DNA of 37,587 nt from Zetaproteobacteria bacterium. GTDB lineage: Bacteria > Pseudomonadota > Zetaproteobacteria > Mariprofundales > Mariprofundaceae. The first letter of the stretch is position 1. Each line of letters begins with the position of its first letter. The position numbers and the translations under genes were made by a program. The notes beneath the pieces were generated by a model. It worked only from the letters and a program-made list of their open reading frames with translations. It searched no databases and was not told the DNA's origin. Location: positions 1-37,587 of the forward strand of contig JAJRTX010000082.1 in assembly GCA_021545665.1 (NCBI GenBank), in the 5' to 3' direction. Below, piece after piece: positions 7,665-15,236 of this stretch.

Positions 7665-8864
7665 ATGTTACGTGTCCTGATAATTGTTGAGAATCTTCCT
7701 CTGCCCCTGGATAGGCGTGTATGGCAAGAAGCGATAGCATTAAAGGATGCAGGATATCTGGTTACTATTATATCTCCAAAAGGTAAAGGGTATGATAAAT
7801 CACATGAGGTTATCGACGGTATTCACATTTACAGGCATGCGCTTCCATTTGAGGCTGATGGCGCTTTTGGCTATTTGATTGAATATTCGTCGGCACTATT
7901 CTGGGAATTTTTCCTTGCATGTAAAGTATCCCTTGGGAGGGGATTTGACGTGATTCATGGATGCAATCCGCCTGATACAATATTTTTGATTGCTTTATTT
8001 TTTAAATTGTTTGGAAAGAAATATATATTTGATCATCACGATCTGAACCCGGAGTTGTACGTGGAGAAATTTAAACGAAAAGATAAACTATACAATCTAT
8101 TGTTGGTTTTGGAGAAATGGACATATAAAACTGCAGACGTTGCTATCGTAACAAATGATTCCTATAAGGAAATAGCTGTCACACGTAACAGCATGAAACC
8201 AGAGAATGTTTTTATTGTTCGCAGCGGGCCTGATCTAAGTAAGATATGCAATAAATCAACTGAATCATCTCTAAGAAAGGGGCGAAAATATCTGGTTGGA
8301 TATGTAGGGATTATGGGAGCGCAAGATGGGATTGATTGTTTATTGCGTGTAATTAAGAATATTATTTTCGTTCTGGATAGAACTGATATTCAATTTATTT
8401 TGATAGGAGATGGGACAGAGCTTGCATCCATGAAAAAATATGCATCGGACTTGCAGATTGATGATTATGTAACTTTTACTGGTTATCTTACAGGAAGTGC
8501 TTTGTCTACGGCATTAAATAGTATCGATATTGGCATTTGCCCGGATGTCTATAACGAATATACAGATAAATGCACAATGAATAAGATTATGGAATATATG
8601 GCTATGGGTAAACCTGTTGTGCAGTTTGACCTGGCTGAAGGTAGATTTTCCGCTCAGGAAGCGTCCCTTTATGTCCAACCGGGAGATGAGGTAGGTATGT
8701 CCAATAGTATTTGTCTACTATTGGACGATCCATGTTTGAGGACTCAAATGGGAGAGTATGGTCGTCAGCGTATAGAAAATGTTTTGGACTGGAAATATGA
8801 AGTCCCTAATTTATTAGCCGCTTATAAAACTGCACTTGGCTTGAATTACGAGAATCCAAACTGA
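7665..8864 (+). CDS. Glycosyltransferase family 4 (WbuB-like)
   Basis: 399 residues from ATG 7665; a TTG four codons earlier is less likely. The N-terminus RVLIIVENLPLPLDRRVWQE is characteristic of the WbuB-type GT4 group, which adds N-acetylated amino sugars in several O-antigen and capsule pathways. Other landmarks are DVIHGCNPPDT, FDHHDLNPEL, GYVGIMGAQDGID, ILIGDGTELASM and MNKIMEYMAMGKPVVQFDL. The last supplies the first glutamate of the donor motif, with the second in the AEGRF turn. It lies 22 nt upstream of another GT4 on the same strand. Assignment to the family is firm; the L-FucNAc or similar specificity known for WbuB is only a hint. Confidence 0.92.
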   Translation: MLRVLIIVENLPLPLDRRVWQEAIALKDAGYLVTIISPKGKGYDKSHEVIDGIHIYRHALPFEADGAFGYLIEYSSALFWEFFLACKVSLGRGFDVIHGCNPPDTIFLIALFFKLFGKKYIFDHHDLNPELYVEKFKRKDKLYNLLLVLEKWTYKTADVAIVTNDSYKEIAVTRNSMKPENVFIVRSGPDLSKICNKSTESSLRKGRKYLVGYVGIMGAQDGIDCLLRVIKNIIFVLDRTDIQFILIGDGTELASMKKYASDLQIDDYVTFTGYLTGSALSTALNSIDIGICPDVYNEYTDKCTMNKIMEYMAMGKPVVQFDLAEGRFSAQEASLYVQPGDEVGMSNSICLLLDDPCLRTQMGEYGRQRIENVLDWKYEVPNLLAAYKTALGLNYENPN

Positions 8865-8886
8865 TTGTTTGAACGCGGAATTATAA

Positions 8887-9993
8887 TTGGCTAACAGCAA
8901 CATAATTAAAGTATTAATCTTATCAAAGGACTTCTCTGCACAGGGCGGTGTTGTTAATTATGTCTCGTCACTAATAGAGTATTCTACTGCGAGAATCGAG
9001 TACAAGCATTTGGTTATCGGGCGTAATATACCTGGCAAGTGGAAGGTGCATGATGCCTTAGCCCCTATGATAGACAATTTCAAGCTGGCTAAGAATGTAT
9101 TTCATGATGATTTCGATTGTGTTCATATAAACCCTTCTTTTAATTTTAATTCTTTATTGAGAGATGGCTCATTTTTATTAACTCTGCGCTGTCTTGGGTA
9201 TCGCAGAATTGTTGTGTTCTTCCATGGATGGGATCATGAGTATGTAAAAAAAATAAGGCGTAGTAAATTTATTCATAAGCTCTTTCTTGCCCTTATAAAT
9301 AAGAGTGCATTTATATTAGTTCTTGCATCAAAGTTTAAAAATGACTTGGTAGGCCTTGGTGTAGATGAGAGTAAAATAGAAGTAACCACAACTATGTATG
9401 ATGGCGGGTTGTTTCAGGATGTGAGTACAAAACCCGGTGATGACAAAAAAAAATTACTATTTCTTTCCCGGTTTGTGAAAGAAAAAGGTGTTTATGAGCT
9501 GCTTGGCGCATTCAGAAATATCATCTCAAAACATCCTGAAACTAAATTAATTATGGCAGGCGATGGACCCGAGAGAAAGAAGATGGAGAAATGGGTGCGT
9601 GAAAACCTTCCTGCTGGTTGTGTAGAGTTTCCTGGTTATCTACGAGGGGAAGAAAAGGCGAGATGCCTGCTTGAAAGCAATATATTTGTTTTTCCCACAT
9701 ATTATGGTGAAGGTTGCCCAGTAGCATTGCTTGAGGCAATGGCTGCCGGGCTTGCAGTAGTAACGCATTCGGTTGGTGGAATTCCTGATGTTTTCGTGAA
9801 TGGGGAGAATGGAATTCTTCTGGATAGAATCAATGAGAATAGTATTTATGTTGCTGTATCAGGGTTGCTTGAGGATGTGTCTTACTGTATGCGTATAGGA
9901 GATAATAATAAGATCAAGGCTATTAAATATTTTGAATCTTCTGTAGTTACAAGAGAAATTGAGTCTTTATACGAAAAGGTGTCTGGGAATTAA
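8887..9993 (+). CDS. Glycosyltransferase family 4
   Basis: 368 residues from TTG 8887, preceded by GCGGA at a good distance; there is no ATG near the N-terminus, so a rare TTG start is the best reading. The N-terminal domain shows LSKDFSAQGGVVNYVSSL, the Gly-Gly acceptor loop of GT4. The C-terminal domain shows FLSRFVKEKGVYELL, LIMAGDGPERKKM and FPTYYGEGCPVALLEAMA. AVVTHSVGGIPDV completes it, where Glu and Asp hold the E-x7-E position. Its stop is one base from the start of the following sulfotransferase, so the two are probably translationally coupled. Cytoplasmic, probably inner-membrane associated. Confidence 0.93.
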   Translation: MANSNIIKVLILSKDFSAQGGVVNYVSSLIEYSTARIEYKHLVIGRNIPGKWKVHDALAPMIDNFKLAKNVFHDDFDCVHINPSFNFNSLLRDGSFLLTLRCLGYRRIVVFFHGWDHEYVKKIRRSKFIHKLFLALINKSAFILVLASKFKNDLVGLGVDESKIEVTTTMYDGGLFQDVSTKPGDDKKKLLFLSRFVKEKGVYELLGAFRNIISKHPETKLIMAGDGPERKKMEKWVRENLPAGCVEFPGYLRGEEKARCLLESNIFVFPTYYGEGCPVALLEAMAAGLAVVTHSVGGIPDVFVNGENGILLDRINENSIYVAVSGLLEDVSYCMRIGDNNKIKAIKYFESSVVTREIESLYEKVSGN

Positions 9994-9994
9994 T

Positions 9995-11008
9995 ATGGAA
10001 AATATTAGGTCCAGTGAGTCGCCAATATTTATAGTTGGAACGCCACGGTCAGGTACCACGCTTACTGCTAATATTCTAGATAGGCATCCTAGAATATTTA
10101 TGAAGGGAGAAAATCATTTCTTTGAAACTATATATTCCAAGAATTATGATTTGGAAAAAGAAGAAATCAAGGAGAGTGTGATTGATTCGTTGTTGAATAT
10201 TTATGGGAAGTCTAACCAGTCTGAAGACCAGGAAAGAGTTGGTCAGCTATTTTCAGATCCTGAGAATATGCGGCGGCTTCGAAATTCTGCTGTAGATCCT
10301 ATGGCTCTATTTAGAACTTTTATGGACATACAGAAAGAAGCCGCTGGTATGATGCGTTGGGGAAATAATACACCAAAGGATCTTTTCTTCATAAATGATA
10401 TAGTGAAGCATTTCCCGGATGCCAGAATTCTGGTGTGTGTACGTGATCCACGTGATTTCATCCTGTCCTACAAAAACAGGTGGAAGGTAACGACAGCGGG
10501 TCATGCTTCTCGACTGAGGAGTTTATACCATCCAATCCTTACTTCCTTATTATGGAAGTCAAGTATGAAAAAAATATCAAAGCTGGAGCAAATAGTCCCC
10601 AGTGAAAATTATATGGTTATCTGCTATGAAGACTTAGTCCAACAACCTGAGCAGGTTATACGAAAAGTGTGTGGAGTTATCGGTGAGGAGTACGATAGCC
10701 AGATGTTGCAGATTGATTCTCATAATAGTTCAGACAGGATTAGCAGTCGGGGTATATTTTCTACTTCAGTAGGTAAATGGAGAAAAAACCTGGAAAGTGA
10801 TGAAATTTATGTCGCCCAGGTAATTACTGCTAGAGAGTTGAAGAAATTTGGGTATAAGCTAGAGAAAACTGATGCTAATATTTCTGAAATTATAAAGATA
10901 ATACTTTGCTTCCCATTGGCTGTATATGCAGCTCTCAATGCCAATAAGGAAATGAGAGGCCCGTTGATCCAGTACCTGGTGAGGAGATTAACCTCCCTGG
11001 TTCGATAA
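9995..11008 (+). CDS. Sulfotransferase family protein (Sulfotransfer_3-like)
   Basis: 337 residues from ATG 9995, with GGGA eight bases upstream. The PAPS 5'-phosphosulfate loop is IFIVGTPRSGTTLTANIL (residues 11-28). The 3'-phosphate-binding element is ILVCVRDPRDFILSYKNRW with Arg150 and Ser158. These two elements define PAPS-dependent sulfotransferases, which move sulfate to hydroxyl or amino groups. No signal peptide or membrane helix is seen, so action on lipid-linked intermediates in the cytoplasm is expected. It is coupled to the preceding GT4, implying that a sugar laid down by this pathway is sulfated. Some proteins of this family serve other acceptors, so the polysaccharide target is inferred from context. 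Confidence 0.9.
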   Translation: MENIRSSESPIFIVGTPRSGTTLTANILDRHPRIFMKGENHFFETIYSKNYDLEKEEIKESVIDSLLNIYGKSNQSEDQERVGQLFSDPENMRRLRNSAVDPMALFRTFMDIQKEAAGMMRWGNNTPKDLFFINDIVKHFPDARILVCVRDPRDFILSYKNRWKVTTAGHASRLRSLYHPILTSLLWKSSMKKISKLEQIVPSENYMVICYEDLVQQPEQVIRKVCGVIGEEYDSQMLQIDSHNSSDRISSRGIFSTSVGKWRKNLESDEIYVAQVITARELKKFGYKLEKTDANISEIIKIILCFPLAVYAALNANKEMRGPLIQYLVRRLTSLVR

Positions 11009-11086
11009 AAAGATAAAATAGAAGCATACCTACTATTGCCTGATTCTCTTTCTACCCGCGTATCATCCTAAATTATATACCGAAAT

Positions 11087-13084
11087 ATGTTATTTAAAGA
11101 CAAGATAGCATGGTACCAGAATAGATTAAGATGCATGTCTTTCTCTGAGGTTGGTTATCGTGTAAAGAAGAATATTTTATCGCATATGGAAAAGATTGGG
11201 TTCTTTGTAGTACCCAGCCCATCTTCTCCGTGCTTTGACAGCATGCCTGAAAATATATTGCCACGTCTCCATAAGATTGATTATGCGGAATATTGTCGTG
11301 AAGCAGATCGTATCATGCTTGGACGCCTGGATGTATTTTCACTAAATGATGTTGATTTGGGCGTGGTTCCAAACTGGAATCGTAATGTAAAAACTGGACA
11401 TATTGTTCCTCTGTTATTTGGGAAAATGATAGATTATCGTGACCAGAATATTGTTGGAGACATTAAATACATATGGGGACAGAATCGTCATTTACATCTG
11501 GTGACAATTGCACAAGCTTACTATCTCTCTAAAAACCAGTCTTACCTGGATTTTATTAACAAACAGCTAAGCTCATGGTTTGATCAATGTCCCTATATGT
11601 TAGGCCCAAACTGGACAAGTTCTCTGGAACTTTCGATACGGCTTATTAACTGGTGCTTTGTCTGGCATCTTATTGGAGGAACTGCTTCACCAATGTTTGA
11701 GGGTGAAGATGGTAGGCGATTGAGGAACAGATGGCTGACAGTGATCTATCAGCATGTCCATTTTATACGCGGACATTTTTCAAGATACTCTTCAGCTAAT
11801 AATCATCTAATAGGAGAGTTGGCAGGGGTATATGTAGCGACAACATGCTGGCCTTGCTGGGAAGAGTTTAAGGGATGGCAACAGTCGTCATTCGATGAGC
11901 TGGTCAGAGAGTCACTCGTCCAGAATGGACGTGATGGTGTTAATCTTGAGCAGTCAATATTTTATCAGCATTTTGTGCTGGATTTTATGCTTATTTCCGG
12001 GCTGATAGGAAAGTATAGTAATTTTAGCTTTCCAGCCAGTTACTGGAACAGGATAGAAAAAATGCTGGAATATCTGTCATCAGTAATGGATGTTGCGGGT
12101 AATATGCCTATGATAGGTGATTCAGACGATGGCCTGGTTATCAAGCTAAGTTGTGAAAAGGAATTTTGCATCTATAAATCACTATTGTCGACAGGCGCCA
12201 TAATATTTTCACGTGGTGAATTCAAGAAAAAATCCAGATATTTAGACCATAAAACGAAATGGTTATTAGGTGATACAGCTTCAAGTGAGTATGACAAATT
12301 GAGCTTAGATGGTATTCAGTTACCAGTCAGCAGGTCATTTCCTGAGGGAGGGTATTATATTCTTGGTGCGGACTTTGAGGCGGAAAGAGAAGTTAAAATG
12401 ATTGTCGATGCTGGTGCCCTGGGCTATTTATCAATAGCAGCACATGGGCATGCTGATGCGCTTTCATTTACGCTATCAATTGCAGGTGTAGAGATGCTGA
12501 TCGATCCTGGCACCTATGTCTATCAATCAGATAAGGAATGGCGAAATTATTTCCGTGGTACATCTGCACATAATACAGTGCGTATTGATGGGGCGGACCA
12601 ATCTTTGATTGGTGGAAACTTTATGTGGCTAACAGCGGCTGAGTCAAAGTGCGAGTTATGGGCATTTGATGAAAATCAGGATCACTTTGTTGGTGTTCAA
12701 AATGGTTATATGAGGCTGGATGATCCTGTACTGCATCGCCGGGATATTAAGTTTTATAAAAAATCTCAGAACAGAATTCTTGTGACTGATTCTATTGTGT
12801 GTTCAGAAGAACATATTGTTGAACAATGCTGGAATTTTTCAGAATCATGTGAGGTATCATTGCAGGACAGGACAATAGTGGTGGAATCAAAAAAATTTAT
12901 TGCCAGATTAGAAGTAGACAGTAAGGATAGTGAAATATTGATTTTTAAAGGTAATCAACAGCCACGTTGTGGTTGGGTTTCACGGAAGTTCAATATAAAG
13001 TCTCCAGTAAGTGCTGTCGTCATAACTAATAAAATTTACGGGACGAGTGCTATAACTACGGAGATTAGTTTTGATTTCGTTTGA
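11087..13084 (+). CDS. Heparinase II/III family protein (alginate-lyase-like fold)
   Basis: 665 residues. The N-terminal (alpha/alpha)-toroid (Hepar_II_III_N-like, ~90-370) shows NWNRNVKTGHIVPLLFGK, LGPNWTSSLELSIRLINW and SANNHLIGELAG. The beta-sandwich domain (~415-610) shows IAAHGHADALSFTLSIAG, IDPGTYVY and GTSAHNTVRIDG. Asn239-His240, Tyr293, His455 and His495 match positions that are catalytic or metal-linked in PL12/PL17-type lyases. Family enzymes cleave uronic-acid polysaccharides by beta-elimination. There is no obvious signal peptide at the start MLFKDKIAWY, although many members in exopolysaccharide clusters also lack one and their role in synthesis is unclear. It lies between two sulfotransferase genes, which points to a sulfated, heparin-like or uronate-containing polymer. 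Confidence 0.9.
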   Translation: MLFKDKIAWYQNRLRCMSFSEVGYRVKKNILSHMEKIGFFVVPSPSSPCFDSMPENILPRLHKIDYAEYCREADRIMLGRLDVFSLNDVDLGVVPNWNRNVKTGHIVPLLFGKMIDYRDQNIVGDIKYIWGQNRHLHLVTIAQAYYLSKNQSYLDFINKQLSSWFDQCPYMLGPNWTSSLELSIRLINWCFVWHLIGGTASPMFEGEDGRRLRNRWLTVIYQHVHFIRGHFSRYSSANNHLIGELAGVYVATTCWPCWEEFKGWQQSSFDELVRESLVQNGRDGVNLEQSIFYQHFVLDFMLISGLIGKYSNFSFPASYWNRIEKMLEYLSSVMDVAGNMPMIGDSDDGLVIKLSCEKEFCIYKSLLSTGAIIFSRGEFKKKSRYLDHKTKWLLGDTASSEYDKLSLDGIQLPVSRSFPEGGYYILGADFEAEREVKMIVDAGALGYLSIAAHGHADALSFTLSIAGVEMLIDPGTYVYQSDKEWRNYFRGTSAHNTVRIDGADQSLIGGNFMWLTAAESKCELWAFDENQDHFVGVQNGYMRLDDPVLHRRDIKFYKKSQNRILVTDSIVCSEEHIVEQCWNFSESCEVSLQDRTIVVESKKFIARLEVDSKDSEILIFKGNQQPRCGWVSRKFNIKSPVSAVVITNKIYGTSAITTEISFDFV

Positions 13085-13169
13085 TATATATTTATTCCCA
13101 TATGTGGAACAGGATGTTCTGCGATATGTTTATGGTAATACTACTATCATATAGTTAAATGAGTTTTTT

Positions 13170-14024
13170 ATGACAGTACCCAATTTTCTGATCATCGGTG
13201 ATATAAAAGCAGGTTCTACTTCACTATATTTCTACCTGAAACAACATCCCAATGTGTATATGCCTGCTGATTTAAAAGAACTTAGATATTTTAGTTTTGA
13301 TAAGGATAACCCATATCATATTCGTGCTAAATCAACGCGGGTAAGGACATTTAAAGAATATCAGAGTTATTTCGGAAAATGCGTGGATGAAAAAGCAATA
13401 GGTGAAGCATCGCCTAGCTATTTGAGAAGCCCAATAGCAGCCAAGAAAATCGTAAAGAAACTGCCAGATGTTAAATTAATTGTCAGTCTTAGGAATCCAG
13501 CAGATAGATTATATTCGTCGTATATGATGTCAAGCCGCACAGCCCCTACCAAGGGTTTTGATGAACACTGTTTTAGTGCAGATGCAGCCTGGATCAAGGC
13601 AAATTACTACTGGTCTGATTTAAAACGATATTACGATATCTTCGATAAGGAGAAGATTAAAGTCATCCTTTTTGATGAGTTAAAGGAAAATACGTTGGAA
13701 ACCATAGCAGATTTATTCCGGTTCTTGAATGTTGATGATACCTTTGTGCCAAATATAAGCGTACACAACAAGGGCGGAATACCTAGAAACCAACTTTACT
13801 TTAAATTATTGCTGACTCTTAAAAATAATCTGAAAAATTATATTAGGCCATCGCCCAGGAATAAGAGAATATGGACATATCTGAGAAGCAATTCATTAAC
13901 TGAGTCAAAAATAGACCCCCATATCAGAAAGAAAATTCTTGAAATATGTGAGGACGATATACTTAGGACGCAAGAGCTGGTAAATAGAGATCTCTCATCC
14001 TGGCTCCCAAAAAATATTTCCTGA
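13170..14024 (+). CDS. Sulfotransferase (Sulfotransfer_1 / heparan N-sulfotransferase-like)
   Basis: 284 residues. The PAPS loop is FLIIGDIKAGSTSLYFYL (residues 6-23), with Lys13 at the position of the catalytic lysine of GxxKxGT(T/S) sulfotransferases. The 3'-phosphate-binding element is KLIVSLRNPADRLYSSYMM, with Arg108 and Ser116/Ser117. KELRYFS (36-42) and GEASPSYL are further family landmarks. It resembles the heparan-sulfate NDST/HS3ST branch and differs clearly from the sulfotransferase at 9995-11008, so two separate sulfation steps are likely. It is soluble with no signal peptide. Its stop codon lies inside a 13-bp hairpin. It ends the plus-strand assembly block. Confidence 0.92.
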   Translation: MTVPNFLIIGDIKAGSTSLYFYLKQHPNVYMPADLKELRYFSFDKDNPYHIRAKSTRVRTFKEYQSYFGKCVDEKAIGEASPSYLRSPIAAKKIVKKLPDVKLIVSLRNPADRLYSSYMMSSRTAPTKGFDEHCFSADAAWIKANYYWSDLKRYYDIFDKEKIKVILFDELKENTLETIADLFRFLNVDDTFVPNISVHNKGGIPRNQLYFKLLLTLKNNLKNYIRPSPRNKRIWTYLRSNSLTESKIDPHIRKKILEICEDDILRTQELVNRDLSSWLPKNIS

Positions 14025-14042
14025 CTAGCTCAGGAAATATTT
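14012..14042. terminator. Probable bidirectional terminator between sulfotransferase and lyase genes
   Basis: A perfect 13-bp inverted repeat AAATATTTCCTGA/TCAGGAAATATTT with loop CTAGC sits between convergent genes and contains the stop codon of the plus-strand gene. Read on the minus strand, the stem runs into a T-rich stretch. On the plus strand, the 3' arm itself is U-rich. It is AU-rich for a terminator but well placed. Confidence 0.55.
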
Positions 14043-14172
14043 AAATAGGCGCCAGTCGAGGGCCAGTTCTAAAATGCCCAGCTAAATCTTACCAGGTTAA
14101 AATGGATTGTCTCCTCTCCTCTGTGCGCATAACTATGTACACATCCATGTGTTCTTCAGTAATCCGCTTTCT

Positions 14173-15102
14173 CTATTCAACTGTTATGCGAAGCCCTGAG
14201 GGGGGAGGAGGTGACTGGGATGCTGGTGGCGCTGACGGTGGCGCTGATGGCGGTGTATTAGTAGTGGTTGCATTAGAATCACAATTAGGGGCTACATCCT
14301 TAAACGATTCTCCAATACGGAGGTCATCATGATAGACCGTTCTGTTGCTAACCTCAAAGACACCTCCATATGTGGTTTTAGGGTGCCAGCTTGGCTTGTA
14401 GATTCCCATTTTCAGGTATGGGCTTTTAGCATCATTAAACGCTGTTGGTCCCTCATGACGAAATTCTTTTTTTCCATCTTTCCAGACTTCCAGCACTCCA
14501 TCGCCTTCATAAGAAAAAACAATATGGAAGACAAACTCTGTCCATTTATTCGTTTCAAATGGGCCTAAATCAAAAGACCTATCTTTTCGCGGAGGGTTAT
14601 TGTCTACAGAAATTCTTCTTGGGTCGGATCTGCTTTTTAGTTTCCATGTGCCAGTGCCATTGTGTGGGAATAGCGCCAATATTGGGTTTCTCCATTTCTC
14701 ACCTAGATCGAGGTCTGGAGACCCATGCCATTGGACTAAAGTTTCAGAAAATTTATCTGGCGCCCAAGGACCAGGAAGATATATGGCGAAGCCAACCCAG
14801 TAATCCTTCCTAAATTTAAATCCTGGAAAACCACCATTCTTTGTTAGTGATACTTCTGTACGATAGCTTGCGGGGCTTTCATAATAGTCCAGTACAGATT
14901 TTAAAGAATTATTTCCTGTGCAAGTAGGTCCAGATGAAGTTACGGAAGGTGGATTACCACTCAATCTCCACCCATATTGTTCAAAGTTGCCAGATTCAAA
15001 ATTACTATCTAAAAGTATAGCTGCTGTAGCTGGAGTCACTATGAAGGATAGCAATGTTAATAATGTGGTGTAGGTAAATAGATTAAATTGATGTTTACTC
15101 AT
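14173..15102 (-). CDS. Secreted polysaccharide lyase (PF14099-like)
   Basis: 309 residues with a signal peptide (hydrophobic core TLLTLLSFIV, cleavage after ATA near residue 27). The body shows the PF14099 jelly-roll pattern: LLDSNFESGNF, SYRTEVSL, DYWVGFAIYLPGPW, ETLVQWHGSPD, KWTEFVFHI, GVLEVWKDGKKEF, SPYLKMGIYK and VYHDDLRIGE. Relatives such as PL20 glucuronan lyases and heparin lyase I-type proteins cleave uronic-acid polymers. A Pro/Ser-rich tail of about 25 residues ends the protein. Its predicted location is periplasm or outside. It lies downstream of the discoidin lipoprotein on the same strand (134 nt apart). Likely role: trimming or degrading the locus's own polymer. Exact substrate is unknown. 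Confidence 0.85.
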   Translation of the reverse strand: MSKHQFNLFTYTTLLTLLSFIVTPATAAILLDSNFESGNFEQYGWRLSGNPPSVTSSGPTCTGNNSLKSVLDYYESPASYRTEVSLTKNGGFPGFKFRKDYWVGFAIYLPGPWAPDKFSETLVQWHGSPDLDLGEKWRNPILALFPHNGTGTWKLKSRSDPRRISVDNNPPRKDRSFDLGPFETNKWTEFVFHIVFSYEGDGVLEVWKDGKKEFRHEGPTAFNDAKSPYLKMGIYKPSWHPKTTYGGVFEVSNRTVYHDDLRIGESFKDVAPNCDSNATTTNTPPSAPPSAPPASQSPPPPSGLRITVE

Positions 15103-15236
15103 TGCGATTAGGACTCTCTCTTTCTTATGTTCCAGGTATTAGAAGCGTTTACAGTTTATCTGGCTAGATGAACTAGTGTGAACTTTATCTGATGTAATTT
15201 AGTTGTTGAAGTTCAGTATGGAATAATTCGTATAGA

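Noticed and set aside
13107..13119. GAACA/TGTTC hairpin after the heparinase-family gene as a terminator
   Set aside because: Only 5 bp and no U-tract follows.
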